DNA from: Ancistrus triradiatus
Lineage: Eukaryota > Chordata > Actinopteri > Siluriformes > Loricariidae
DNA length: 64,000 nt
Reading direction: 5' to 3'
Assembly: GCA_025084515.1 (NCBI GenBank)
Contig: JAJAGP010000203.1
Span: 394,501-458,500 of the forward strand
Shown here: positions 34,801 through 49,800 of the stretch, piece by piece
Layout of the letters: each line of letters begins with the position of its first letter
Numbering within the stretch: the stretch's first letter is position 1
Position numbers and translations under genes: made by a program
The notes under the pieces: model-generated
The model's database searches: none
What the model saw: the letters and a program-made list of their open reading frames with translations, nothing else
What the model was told of the DNA's origin: nothing

Positions 34801-37800
34801 TAGTGTGTGTTAAACACCTCAGTGTCAATGCTGGACTGAAAATAGTCCACCAACCATAAATATGCAGCCACCAGCATCCTGTAGGTGTCCTGTAAGCACT
34901 GATGAAGGAATAGAGGATGACTTTACATCTTCAAGGTAGAGCAATAGGGTAGATGTGTAGATGTAAAAAGTATTTAGTCAGCCATTGATTGTGCAAGTTC
35001 TCCTACTTAGAAAGATGAGAGAGGTTTGTAATTTTCATCATAGGTACACTTCAACTATGAGAGACAAAATGAGAGAAAGAAAAATCCATGGTGGGAAATA
35101 AGTATTTAGTCACCCACAAACAAGCAAGATTTCTGGCTCTCACAAACCTGTATCTTCTTCTTTAAGAAGAACTTCCGTCCTCCGCTCGTTACCTGTATTA
35201 ATGGCACCTGTTTGACCTCGTTATCTGTAAAAAGACACCTGTCCACAGCCTCAAACAGTCAGACTCCAAACTCAACCATGGCCAAGACCAAAGAGTTGTG
35301 GAAGGACACCAGGAAGAAAATTGTAGACCTGCACCAGGCTGGGAAGAGTGAATCTACAATAAAGCAAGCAGGTTGGTGTGAATAAATAAACTGTGGGAGC
35401 AATTGTAAGACATACAAGACCATTGATAATCTTCCTCGATCTGGGGCTCCACGCAAGATCTTATCCCGTGGGGTCAAAATGATCATGAGAACGGTGAGCA
35501 AAAATCCCAGAACTACACGGAGGGACCTGATGAATGACCTGCAGAGAGCTGGGACCAAAGTAACAAAGGCTACCATCAGTAACACACTACGCCGAGAGGG
35601 ACTCAGATCCTGCAGTGCCAGGCGTGTCCCCCTGCTTAAGCCAGTACATGTCCAGGCCCATCTGAAGTTTGCCAGAGAGCATATGGATGATCCAGAAGAG
35701 GATTGGGAGAATATTCATGTAGTCAGATGAAACCAAAATAGAACTTTTTGGTAAAAAAACTCAACTCATCGTGTTTGGAGGAAGAAAGAATGCTGAGTTG
35801 CAAAAAAAAAAACAAACAAAACGCTCCCAAGAACACCAAACCTACTGTGAAGCATGGGGGTGGAACATCATGCTTTGGGGCTGGGCACAGGACGACTGAT
35901 CCGTGTTAAGGGAAGAATGAACGGGGCCATGTATCGTGAGATTTTAAGCCAAAACCTCCTTCCATCAGTGAGAGCATTGAAGATGGAACGTGGCTGGGTC
36001 TTCCAGCATGACAATGATCCCAAACACACCGCTCGGGCAACGGAGGAGTCTGTAAAGGCTCTGTAAAAAGCATTTCAAGGTCCTGGAGTGGCCTAGCCAG
36101 TCTCCAGACCTCAGCCCCATAGAAAATGTGTGGAGAGAGTTGAAAGTCCGTGTTGCCCCAAAACATCACTGCTCTAGAGGAGATCTGCATGGAGGAATGG
36201 ACCAAAATACCAGCTACAGTGTGTGCCAACCTGGTGAAGACTGATAGGAAACGTTTGACCTCTGTCATTGCCAACAAAGGTTATGTTACAAAGTATTGAG
36301 TTGAACTTTTGTTATTGACCAAATACTTAATTTCCACCATAATTTACAATTAAATTCTTTAAAAATCCTACAATTTGATTTCCTGGATTTTTTTTCCTCA
36401 TTTTGTCTCTCATAGTTGAAGTGTAGCTATGATGAAAATTACAGACCTCTCTCATTTTTCTAAGTCGGAGAACTTGCACAAGTGGCTGACTAAATACTTT
36501 TTTGCCCGACTGTAGCTTTGTTATAGAGCAGTTTATATCAACAGGCCATACAGTAGCATCATTATAGTAGATTTGCATGTAAGGTTTGGTTATAGTGTCT
36601 TCTTTAAATAGATTTCTGTGGAGCTCACCAGGAGATGTGTGCTATGAAGCAGATGGGTTTGTGTTTGAGATGAGTAAGATGGATATCGTAAGGACTGAAA
36701 TGTAGTGCAACAATATGGAAGTATGTCTACTGTAAAGTTCAGTGTGAACTAGCCTTTTATTGCACATTTCATTTGATTCTGAGTTCTCTCTTTCTGTTCT
36801 TTTTCTAGGACGTGAAAATGTAGAAATATTTGTCTGCGGTAATCGCAGGCGCTACATGTGGGCCAGTTTTTTAGCAGGTCCAAATGGGATTTCTGTATCT
36901 GCAGTGTCACTGCAGCAGACCTGCAGTTACTGCTGCTTCAAGGCACTGAGTTTGAGTCTGTGTGTGTTTGGGTGTGCGAGATATTCATTTAAATGTGTAT
37001 GTGTACATGTCGGTATGGACGCATGTGTCGATGGATGCTCTACATTCATAAATGTTGATGTGTAAGTACAAAGGTATGCCTATCAGAGCAATAGCTCTCA
37101 TTAGCTTTACCACCAAGGTCATGCTGTTAATCTTCTCTTCACTCTGTGGAATATCATCACGCATTAATTACCCTTTTCCAGGGAAGAGGCTCTCGTCATT
37201 TACAGTTTCCCTTTTGTCAGTCACCTCCCCCTTTTTACTCAAACTCGCACTTCATTCTCATTCCACCGTGGCACGTGTAGGCCATTTCAGCTTTCTGTTA
37301 TGGGTGTTGTGTAATAGCGATCATATCATAATAATAATAATAAAGGCAAGGACGTTCTAGGAGCAGGATATCTGCTGAGACTGTCAGGCAGGATATGAGT
37401 TTTACCAGATTCATTTACGTCTGTCATCACCCCAGATTATAATGTGTTCTAGGGAATATTTTGAATATAATGCAGTGCTCTTCAAATCCAATATGTGCTG
37501 GAGTATATTAAAACGATGGGACATTATGTGACACGGATGAGACAGCTTAAGGGTGGTGGAAGAACGTCTGCTACAATTCCTGCCGAAAATGACCATCCCA
37601 GTTTGAAGAGAGTCACTTTTTTATCTTAGAGCCTAAAATCAAACCCTTTTATTTACATGTACAGCATTTAGCAGACGCCCTTATCCAGAGCAACTTGCAA
37701 TTGATCCAAGCATTTGTGGGTTAAGGGTCTTGCTCAAGGACCCAACAGTGGCAGCTTGACAGAGGTGGGATTTGAACCCTGGACTTCTGGTCCATAGTCC

Positions 37801-40800
37801 AGTACCTTACCCGCTAGGCTACCACAGTCCCTTTCAAATTCTTTGTACACACGGAGTAATCGTATGTTTATGGAGACTTTCCATTGACCGTAGCATACTA
37901 ATTCAACAACTAACTCAGTAGGTAAAAGCAAATCTTTTGGCTAACTAGCAAAATGTCCCCACAAGGTCAGAGTTCCTATCCTTCAAGGGACATATTGTCC
38001 CCACAAGCATAACAAATACCTGATCACCCATGCTGACACAGCCGAATGCAAATGTCCTTGTGTTTGTGCTCGAGGCGTACCTCGTCTGTTCATTTTCATT
38101 AACCAGACACTATGCATTTGTGGGTCTGCTAAAGTGTTTGTGTGTCTTAAGACAGGATAGAGTGTGGTCAGAATTTTATTAAGCAAACCTGTGCATGTGT
38201 GCTTCTCTTAAAGAGTTTGTGTGTGCTGAGAGATTATAGAGTGTGTTCAGGACTTCATTAACTTTGCAACTTACATGCACGGGTTTAATACAGTGCTAGG
38301 AGAGTGTAGCGTGTGTTTGGGACTTTGTTAATCAAGCGCTGTGCATGTGTGGGTCTGTTAAACTGTTTATGTGTGTTCAGAGACTATAGACTGTACTCAG
38401 GAATGGGTACACATGAAAATTGTCTTTCACTTTCAAGAAAGTAATACCCGTTTTTGAAGAAAATGGCTTACACTCTGCTAGTTTAGTTAGTAAATAGAAG
38501 TTGATAGGATTTCTTGATACTACTTACTCTGAAGACAATCAAAAGGCTCAAAATATGACCAAAATGAAGCAATGTAAGTTAGGAATAATGCAAGAGTTAC
38601 TCAGTAATTGACTAAAGTCCCTAAAATAAGTAGGTAATTTTGTGTTAATTATCTGAACCCAAGTAATTATGAAGCAAATAACAGTCAAAGATTACTTAGA
38701 ATGAAGTTTTTAATTAGTAGGCAGAGAACCAGAAGTAGGCAGAGAACCAGAAAGGCTTAGTATTGGGAACAAGTGCTCTACCAGCTGAGCCTGGTTGGAT
38801 CTCCATCTCTGCTGAAGAGAGTTCTGTTTGTTATGGAGTTAAAGCCCAGTTCTGAGTTTGCTAGAAGCCATGAAATCCAGCTTTTCGGTTACTGGCTCTT
38901 TAAATCTTGCAATTCTAGGTTGTTTCTGGTTTCTGTATATATAGCAAGTATTGCTAGGGATGACTACTCCTCCAGTTCTGGGGCTGGTTCTGCAGAGCAT
39001 GAGCAGCCCAAGGGTTCCCCCAAATCACAATGAAGATGAGACAATGTTTAGTATTTAAAATAAAACAAGACAACCTGCTGAAGTTCAAACCAAGCATCAG
39101 AATGGTGAAGAAGTATGATTTAAGTGACTTTGAACATGGTGCTAGTTGATCTGGTTGATCTGGTGATTTCCACAGACAGCCATCTCTAGGCTTTACAGAG
39201 AATGGTCTGAAAAGGAGAAAATACCCAGTGAGGGCAGTTCTCTGGGAGAAAATGCCTTGTTGATGCAAGAGGTCAGAGGAAAGTGGCCAGACAGGTTGGA
39301 GCTGACAGAAAGGCAACAGTAACTCAAAGAACCACTTGTTACAACCGAGGTATGCAGAAGAACATCTCTAAATGCACAGCCTTGAAGCATATGGGCTACA
39401 GCAGTCAGCTAAGAAGACCACAGAACAGGCAACTGAGGCTACAGTTCACACGGGCTCACCAAAAGTGGTTGATAAAAGACTGGAAAAATGTTGCCTGGTC
39501 TGACGAGTCTCGATTTCTACTGTGACATTTGGATAGTCGGGTCAGAATTTGGCGTAAATAAGATGAAAGCATGGCTCCATACTACACTGTATCAATGTTT
39601 CTGGCTGCTGGTGGTGTAATGGGTAGGGGGATTTTCTTGGCACACTTTGGGCCCCTTAATAGCAATCGAGCATCATTTGAAAACTGGGTATTGTTTCTGA
39701 CCATGTGCATCCCTTTATGAGCACAGTGTACCCTCTTCTAATGGTTACTTCCAGCATTACATTAACAGCATTTAGCAGACACCCTTATCCAGAGCGACTT
39801 ACAACTGGTACAGTCTTACTATCCAAGCAATTGTGGGTTAAGGGTCTTGCTCAAGGACCCAACAGTGTCAGCCTGGTAGAGGTGGGATTTAAACCCTCTA
39901 CCTTCTGGTCCAGAGTCCAGTACCTTAACCACTATGCTACCACAGTCCCAGCAGGATAGCGCACCATGTTACAAAGCTCAAATCATCTCAAACGGAGTTC
40001 TATACATGACAGTGAGTTCACTCTACTGAAATGGCCTCCACAGTCACCAGATCTCAATCCAGCAGAGTAAATGTGGGATGCCTTGGATGTGCAGCCAACA
40101 AATGTGCACCATCTGCATGGTGCCATTGGGTCAATATGGACCAATATCTCAGAGGAATGTTTCCAGTACCTTGTTGAATCTATGCCATGACTAATTAAAG
40201 CGGCTTTGAAAGCAAAAGGGCGTCCAATCCGGTACTAGCAATCTCTAACTGCTTGAAGATGAGTCGCTTAAAAGAAGATAAATTCTAAGTGAGACCGAGA
40301 AAGAAAATTATGCTTAAAATAACCTATCTTATATTGAAAGTGCTTTCTAAGCGAACAGGGTTTGTTTTTATACAGTGTGGACCCTGTGTTAGACTGTATT
40401 AGGTCCTGTGTGTATGTGTGTGTGTTGTAAGGACTTTATTAACCAGACGCTGTACATGTGTGGATCTGTTAAATGTGTTCGCCAGTGTTAATAGAGTATA
40501 GAGTGTGTTCAGGTGTTCATTAACCAGACAGACACACCTCTTCTCCTCTGATTGTTCCAGTTTATACCTCACACAGAAGAATTTTCCAGAAAGCACGTGG
40601 CTTCAGCTCAGGTCACGCAAGCTGGTCTTTCAGGAACGTAGTCAAATGAGACTGTGTTTGCATTCAGGAAGTGCGGCACTATAAACATGGTGATGGGAGT
40701 GTCTGAGCAGAAATTATGATGTTTACTGGTCTACATCCCTTGTAAAATGACAGCAGGTCTGTTGGCTTTGGGAAGGGTGATGGGGCAAGAATAAGACAGA

Positions 40801-43800
40801 GCAGCATTAACATTTTCACAATCGGACGTGTCATGATGGTTACATTCAGCAAAATTGCAGGTACCCAACATCATTTGCATCCTTCTTTATACAGGTATAG
40901 ACCATTTAACAAGTACATTACATTCTGTGAAACAGGTTGCTGAACGAAATGGACGTTGAACAGACATTACCATGGTCACATGGTCTTTCTGTGATACTAT
41001 AATGTAAATATAAAGGGTATTTTAACAAGAAAACTGCTTGCAAATGATACGTAAATGTGTCAGAGATACCACTGAAATCATGAGCGGAACGCTACCATCT
41101 ACACAGCATCCGAAACCTAAACTGTTAGACATATCACTCCCTCTAGGAAATACCAACACCGTAGTTTTTTGTTTACTGATGGATTTTTTTTTTTTGCACC
41201 TATTGCACTTCACAGTCATCAAATCCACCATCAAACATATGTAGGACAACGCTATCTCCATTCAAGTGTTCTGCACTGACCTTGGAGTCTGGCTAATGGA
41301 AGTTTCATTTAGATATGCATTTACAGTCATTATCCAGATTAACTTTACAACAGTGAAGTATTCCTTATTCTCATTATTAGACATATCCTCCTTGCAGCAC
41401 AAGAACTCCATGCACTACACCTCTGCTAAACCCCAGGCATTGTTTGAAGACAGCAAGAGACACTACCCCAGGGACAGTTTGTTTCTCCACCTGGGAGCAT
41501 TTCAGAGAAGACTAATAATGGTTGTCTTCCTTTTGTTTTAAGGGATAGGTCCAGTCGAGAAATGCTTGACTTTGACGAGTGACTTCAGTCAGAAGGGTGC
41601 TGGTCCATTTTAAGCTTTCTAGGCGAGCAGCAGTGTTTCACATCAGTTGCAGTGAAGGGAAAGTAGTCAGCAGGATGACAGCTGCTTTATCCCCCGACAC
41701 TGTTTTATCCTCTTCAATGCTTTTCCAGCCTGGACTGTGAGCAGTACATAAATAGACTTAAAAACTGATGAGAAGTAATTTTTTTTGCATTAGGTTAGTT
41801 TAATTCGGTTTGTTTTCTTAACCTGAATAAACATCAGAGCAGAGTTTATGCATCCATGAAGAAATTCAGGTAATTCAAAAGGGTTTGGAAACATTCTGGC
41901 ACCTAGGTTAGTTAATATCTTTCGAAAGATATTGAAATGTACACCCCAAGCCGAAACCCAACACTTTTCCACTACTGCGAATTTCTGTGGAAGTTTTTGG
42001 CAGAGGTGGGATTCGAACCCTGGACCTTTTGGTCCAGAGTCCAGTGTCTTAACCACTAAGCTACCACAGTCCCACATACCATTTCAGGCTCTCTGTACAG
42101 AAATATAATTACCACCAATCTTGTAAATTTCCCCATTTATCTTATCCCATCTTGCTTTCTGAGCTTCCAAGAAGGTGATTTTCAACTGGTTGCTGCTGGA
42201 GACATAGCAACAGAACGAACAGGAAGGAACCCATGTACTCATTTACATTTTACATTTACAGCATTTACAATCCAAGCAATTGTGGCTCAAGGACCCAACA
42301 GTGGCAGCTGGGCAGAGGTGGGATTTGAACCCTGGACCTTCTGGTCTATAGTCCTGTACCTTAACCACTAGGCTACCACAGTCCATACTCCTGTCTTCAT
42401 GTCTCCTTGTTTAGGGCATCATTAAATCTGTTTCTTAAAAGTGTTTCTGTATGAATCTGACAATATATTCTCTTTCTCCCATGCAGTACTCGATCTGTAA
42501 GGAGCCTCTGATCGAGCTGTCCAACCCTGGGGCCAGTGGCTCCCTCTTCTACCTGACCAGCGATGATGAATTCATTATCAAAACAGTGCAGCACAAGGAG
42601 GCAGAGTTCTTGCAGAAACTGCTGCCAGGTTACTACATGGTGAGCTTCACGTGTTCCTTCAGCACACACAGTGTTCCTCTCCATATTTCATCCTAATAAG
42701 GGCTCGCTGGGTGAAAGTTTCCAGAGTGATGACATGCCGCCAGATACATGACTTAGGAAGCTTATGTTCTCAGATTTTCATGTTTTAATATATGTATATA
42801 TGTATATAACTTCAATATACAGTACAGCACTGCATTAATGGAGTCTTAGTAGCAATATGTTGCCTTTATTTCAATAATGTGTAATTTAGTAATACAGGTG
42901 TCTTATTCTGCCCACTCCATTTGACAGGCAACGCATGTAATATAAATACAGGTATGCGCTGTTTAATTACACGCATTTTGTTCTGTGAAACAGGACATCA
43001 TGGACATTGACTGGAGATTACCTAGTCTTAGATCACATAGTCTGTTTATACTATTGTAATGTCAATATAAAGGGATTTTCACACGAAAACATCAAAATAT
43101 TAGATTGTGTGTGGCTGCCACGTCCTGAGTTAAAAGACAGATTTTTATTTCCTATTATAGTTTGTTGTAATTGTTAAGACCTTGGTTGTTAAAGTCAACG
43201 GACGTTGATTGGATGGTCATTAAACAGTGCATACCTGTAGCCATCAACCAGCTCTTGGGCTACTATTAAAAACGAACTAAACGGCATTTTAAATCTGAGT
43301 TTAAATTGTTTTATTGTATTTGAATATGATGCTGACTGTAGTATTACTGGCACCTACAAAGAGTTTACATCAAACACAACAACCATGTTGAAAATCTAGT
43401 GTTACTTAATCTTAACCAGTCACCTTCTTCGTATTAACCGTCCTGTAATGGTGACAGGCGATCTGAATCTCTTTCTGTCCCTCTGTTCATGCAGAACCTC
43501 AATCAGAACCCCAGGACGCTCCTGCCCAAGTTCTACGGCCTCTACTGTGTGCAGTCAGGGGGAATCAACATCCGATTGGTGGTTATGAACAACGTCCTGC
43601 CCCGATCCGTAAAAATGCATTACAAATATGACCTGAAAGGCTCCACGTACAAACGCCGGGCGTCCCGCAAGGAGAGGGAGAAGTCTTGTCCCACCTACAA
43701 GGATCTAGACTTTCAGGACATGCATGAAGGCCTGTACTTTGACACAGAGACCTACAACGCCCTGATGAAGACCCTGCAGCGTGACTGTCGGGTGAGTGTT

Positions 43801-46800
43801 CAGCCCTTACACTCTTCCTGCAAGCCTTGAATTCTAAGCAATTGACAGAATCAATGTAGATGCAACCTTAAAATATATTGTATTTTACTATAAACTTATT
43901 AATTAGGTAACTTAGGATAATTCTTATGTATATAATCTAGGTTGCCCAAGGCGGTAGGTCCCTTTTTGAGTCTTGGTCCTCCCAAAGCCTTATAACAATT
44001 GGGGTTTTTTTCCTTTCCACTGTCACCCTAGGCTCATTTAGGGTCTAAATATTTGTAAACCCGCTTTGAGACAATATTCCGTTGTAAAAGCAATATAGTA
44101 GTAAATTGACTTTGACATTGACTTTTCTGAGGAAAAGCTTTTCAGGAACATTTTGATGAATCCAAGCAGTTTCCATATTTCTGTTAGTTTGACAAAAGCT
44201 GAGTTTCCTTCCAAGAGGCAGAATAGAAACTACTAGTGTGGAGCTTGCTTGTTTCTGATTGGTCAAGAACAAGCTTTGGTTATGACCAATCAACTATTGA
44301 TACAGTCTTACAATTGTGGGTTCAGGTTCTTGCTCATGGAGCCAACAGGGAATGCTTGGTAGAGGTGGGATTTGAACGCTAGACCTTCTGCTCCACAATC
44401 CAGTACCGCAACCACAAGGCTACTACAGTCCCAGCTAGACACACACCACAAAATTCAGGCCATCTGTTTACTAAGTTGCTGTAGTAAAACTGGTTATAGA
44501 AATGACATAACCATCACATATTTGAAATCATGATCATGTTCCCTTTACCCTGATGACCGTCCGTGACTGTGTTTATCACATTCAACATACATTGAGAACT
44601 CCCTGTTTGTGCTCCCTGTGTCAACATCAGTTTTCTCCACGTACTCCAGTTCTGTACCAGTAGGAGGACTGCCTACTCTAAATTGCCCCTATGTCTGAGT
44701 GAGTGTGAATAAGTGAGTAAACGTGATACCCTACATGTACTGGTGTTATGTCCAGAGGTGGATGAAGTACACAACTTTATTACTTAAGTCAAAGTACAGG
44801 TACTTCGGACCCTATTATACTGATTCTTAAATGGCTGTCTTTGTCAGTGTCACCTTTGAAAAAACCAATCACATTTTAGAAAAGAAAGAAAGCATTCACT
44901 GACTTTCAAAGCTTCTTCAAAGTAACAACTAACGAGGACCTTGATTGAAATGTAGTGGAGTGAAAAGTACAATGTTTGTCTTTAAAATGTAGTGAAGTTA
45001 AAGTCGTACGTTTGCAAAAAATATGACACTCCAGTAATGTATAGATACTCAAATAGCATACTTAAGTACAGTACTCAAGTAAATGTACTTCGTTACTATC
45101 CACCACCTGAGTTGTTTTAGCAATGGTATAATGCCTCAGCCTTTTTATTAAGAAAAAAAATTAAAAAAAAAAAAATTCAAAACTTCCCTGAAAAAGTGTT
45201 TTTTTGCTGCTACCCTTCCAAAAAGACCATTCCTGATCAAGCTTTCAAACTGGGAGAAGGGTAAACTTGGCATCCCGATTAAGCTGCCAGATGCCGCTGT
45301 TGCTCAAGTGTAAGGGGAGATCACACTAAATACTTGGCACTGTAGAATATACAGTGGGGCAAAAAAGTATTTAGTCAGCCACTGATTGTGCAAGTTCTCC
45401 TACTTAGAAAGATGAGAGAGGTCTGTAATTTTCATCATAGCTACACTTCAACTATGAGAGACAAAATGAGAAAAAAAATCCAGGAAACACATTGTAGGAT
45501 TTTTAAGAATTAACTTGTAAATTCATGGTGGAAAAAAAGTAGATTTTGGTCACCCACAAACAGCATAGATTTCTGGACTCTCAACAGACATCGATAACAA
45601 GAATTTTCTTTAGAAGCTCTTCTGTCCTCCACTGCATTACCTGTATTAATGGCTCCTGTTTGACCTCGTTATCTGTATAAAAGACACCTGTCCACAGCCT
45701 CAAACAGTCAGACTCCAAACTCAACCATGGCCAAGACCAAAGAGCTGTTGAAGGACACCAGGACGAAAATTGTAGACCTGCAGCAGGCTGGGAAGAGTGA
45801 ATCTACAATCTTTCTAAATAGGAGAACTTGCACAATCGGTGGCTGACTAAATACTTTTTTGCCCCACTGTAGATGCTATTTTATCACAGGGTAGGGAGAA
45901 GCTGAGTGAATTGATGAGCAGCTTTACAGTTCAGTAGTATTACTCATTTTAAATAGTAGAAATATTGAAAATCACTATGTGGCGGTTTTAATGTGTACAA
46001 ACGTCCTGTATTTTTTGGTTGTACTCCAATAAAGAGACTGTAAAATAATTATAGGTGGTCATTATACCATTGTCAAGACTTTCAAATCTAATGGTGGCAT
46101 GGTGGCCTGAGACTTTTGCACAGTGCTGTATACTGTAGCTCAAAATAACAGTGCTGCTACAGTATCTTTGTTCACCTGGGTTGTTACGAAGTACTAAAAG
46201 CAAGGTCTGACCTACATACCCATTTCAGATGTTGCGTAAACCTCGTTTGCAGATCAACTCTGCCAGAAGGTAGATCTCTGTGATTTCTGGTCACAGCATT
46301 TGCTCGTGTTGGTATGAAATCTATGCAGGAAAATGCAAAAGTTAGCACTGAATAACTGGCTGGTATTAGCTATCTGGCTAATTCAAGCTAATGTTATCAT
46401 CAGGTTTCTATATAAGAAGTTGATAAACATGATAAAGATCTTCTGTATCATTGAGAAGCCATAATTTTTGTTATGAAATGATTGTTTAGTCAGTTAATAC
46501 CCTAGCTAGGTAGCCAGCTAACTGCTGTCTTCCTAGTGAAATAAATTAACGTTGAAGCTACCACAGTCTGTATGGAATAATATTAGCTGCCTAGCTAGCT
46601 AGCTTCTGCTATCCAAACTATCTTGCCTAGATGCTCTTTCTTGTCATATCTTTTATCTTTATGGTTATTACAGTCTGTTTGGAGCAATGTTAGCCAGCTA
46701 GCTAACTGCTGCTATCCAAACTGTGCCTTTGTGTCCTTGTTGTGAACTTTAGTTTTGAAGCTCTCACCATGTGTGAAGTGATGTTAGCTAGCTAATTAAT

Positions 46801-49800
46801 TGTTACTACATAAGCTGTGTCTTTCGAGGAAGCTCTCAGCAAAACCATTCTGCTTTCACACTCATTTTTAATTTCTCTGTTTATTTTCAGTCTGACATGT
46901 CATAAAGCAGCAGAGTGTCACCAATTATTTCTGTAATCATGTCTTGCAGCGCTCCAGTGCATCCCAGCAGAAAATATAGATCGTGTAGCAGACTTATGAA
47001 TATCGGCGAGGCTGTTTAACTTAGAGTGGGTGAAAGAGCTGAACTCTGTGTTCACTTAGACTGCCGTCATGTACTGCCTCAGCTCTGCATCTTCCCCTGG
47101 GTTTAGGACATGATGGCAGTTCATGTTCTCTAATATGTGATTACAAACGGATTAGGAGATGTTCCGGACATGACCATAACAAGTCGTTCAGAGCAGCCCA
47201 AGGACAGAGCTCGAAAATCTGCACTGCTACATTCCTTTCTAATTTCGAACGTCAGCCGTTTGACGTCATGGACGTTTTTGCCCCAGCAAGATACAAGAAT
47301 TCCAATTTAATAACAAATCCACACAAGGCTTAGGGCTTACTTATGTTTTCTGTTTGATTGTTGTTATAATGACATCGCTTTGCTATCTTGTTTAAGCTTC
47401 ATAATGAGCTTTTTATAGATTTTTAAATCCACCCTTATGCAATTTGGGCACTGGCTGATGTTGGATGAGGGATGTATTTCCAGAATGGTGAAACCTTGTC
47501 TACCTGGAATATAATAATATGTACGACAATTAGGTTGTCTTTGTTTGTTTGTTCTTTCATGGTAATTACTTCAATTAGAATTGTTTCTAGGTTAAATCCT
47601 CGTATAACCAGATCTGTACATGATCTTGAAAACTAGTTAATACCGTTGTGTTTCCTGGTTCCAGAACATTTTATACCGCAACAGTTCTTGAGGCTAATTC
47701 AGTTTTGCAGTGTATGATAGACAATGCAGTACAGAGTGTTCTGGCAGAGTTTGACACATTGAGGTAGAGCCCTGCATTACCACAGGTCTCCTGTGGGACC
47801 TGAGAAGAGCTCGCAGAGTGAAGATGATTTAAAGGTGTGCAGGTGGGCATTATGAACTCTCTATGAACTTGTTACTCTAGCAATTTACCTGAGTAATGAA
47901 CCTGCTTGTTATGAAAGTACTATGCTGTTGTACTATGACTTCTTTTGACTGGTCCCCAATGCCAGCCTGACAACAAGCATTGCAAACTGCTAAACAATCA
48001 ATTGCCATTAATCAAACACCACTCTGCATCAAAGTGGATCATTCTGAGGGGTTTAAGATCCCTAAATGACGCACTTCACCGATAAACAACAAATATAAAC
48101 AGTTACAAACAATAAATAAACAATAAGAGCTCAAATTAATTAGGACATGTCAAGAAATGTTAGCAATACAGCTCATCCAAATTTAGGCATTTAGCAGACG
48201 CTCTTTTCCAGAGCAACTTAGAACTAATACAATCTTATCAATTACAACTGTTACAATCCAAGCACTTGTGGGTTATGGACCCAACACTAGCCGCTTGGTG
48301 GAGGTGGGATTTGAACCCTTGGCCCTTGTGGTTCACAGTTCAGTATCAGTGCTTTTCATACGTTGATTTTTGTGAAGATAGAAAAATTGGCATGCGATTT
48401 TGTGGTTATTTTGCCACCCTCAAGTTTCTGTTGGTTATAATACAGGTGTAGGCACTTAAGGAAGACATTAGGATTAAGAAATGGGTTAGCAAGGATGTTA
48501 AGGAGAGAGCTAATGTGCTTCTTTAAGTACTAAAACATTTGAAAGGCACCTGTACATTAAGGAATTACCTTCCCTTGGAGTTTACGCTGCTTTTAGTGTA
48601 ATAATACTTTGAGAAATCAACCCAGAGTGAATCCCAGCTGGTGGATTTTGTTGAAATGGTATGATTGTGTAAAATAAATAATGACTGTATGTTTAAGTAG
48701 AAGGATTTTTACTTCTTTTACACTTGTTCAGATGTTTGAGGATAGAGGTAGATAAATGTATTGTTTAGTTTGTTTTGTGGGTGGGACTGTTTGCTTTTTG
48801 CCATTTTTGTGGGACTCTCTGAAGAAGGGAAATTCATATAAAAATCGCTTGTCACAAATACAGTTACCCTTAGGAATTATGGGTCCAGGTGTCATAGTCG
48901 GACTTTCAGTTCCACCATAAAAATGGTCTTATCAGAACTAACTTTAAATTGTGAATGTATAATACTGTGCAAAGGTCTTAGACATTCTGTATTGTTCACT
49001 TTATAGGCTGCTTATTCTTTATTCCATCTGTTTCTCTACATACTTTGTTAATCCCCTTTACTGGTTACGATTAGACTGGATACAATTGGATCAGACACAG
49101 CATTCACTTTGTTGCTCCACCTTATAGATGTAAAGTCAGAGACAGTGGCTCATCTGTTGTTGCAGTTTATGTTAGTCATTCTCTAATCCTTCATTAGTGC
49201 TCACAGGACGCTGCTTACAGGATGCTGGTGGCTGGACATTTTTGGTTGGTGGACTATTTTCAGTCCAGCAGTGACGCTGAGGTGTTTAAAACTCCAGCAG
49301 CACTGCTGTGTCTGATCCAATCGTATCAGCATAACACACACTAACACACCACCACCACATCAGTGTCAGTGCAGTGCTGAGAATGATCCAGCACCCAAAC
49401 AGTACCTGATCTGTGCTGGTTCTGTGGGGGTCCTGACCATTAGAGAACGGAGTAAAGGGGACGAACAAAAAGTATGTCGAGTAACAGATGGACTACAGTC
49501 TGTAATGGTAGAAGTACAAAGTGAGCACTCAAACTTATATAAAGAATAAGCAGAATATAAACTGAAAAATATAGAATGCCTAAGACTTTTGCACAGTAGC
49601 GTATGTCTATGAGGTAACATGATTTGAAATTGCATTTTTTAACAACTGGCTGCAATAACAAGCTGAAGGTATGGCAATTCCTGTCACAACAGGGTCAAAA
49701 TAGTTCATCTGCCCTGCGTCATGTCATTACCGACATACCACAAGCAACTGCATGACTAATTGGCTAATTGAATTGTCCGGTGTTGAGACAGAAAGTGACT

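Noticed and set aside
38095..38402. Spaced repeats that might suggest a CRISPR array
   Set aside because: The units are diverged tandem repeats without unique spacers, in a vertebrate intron.
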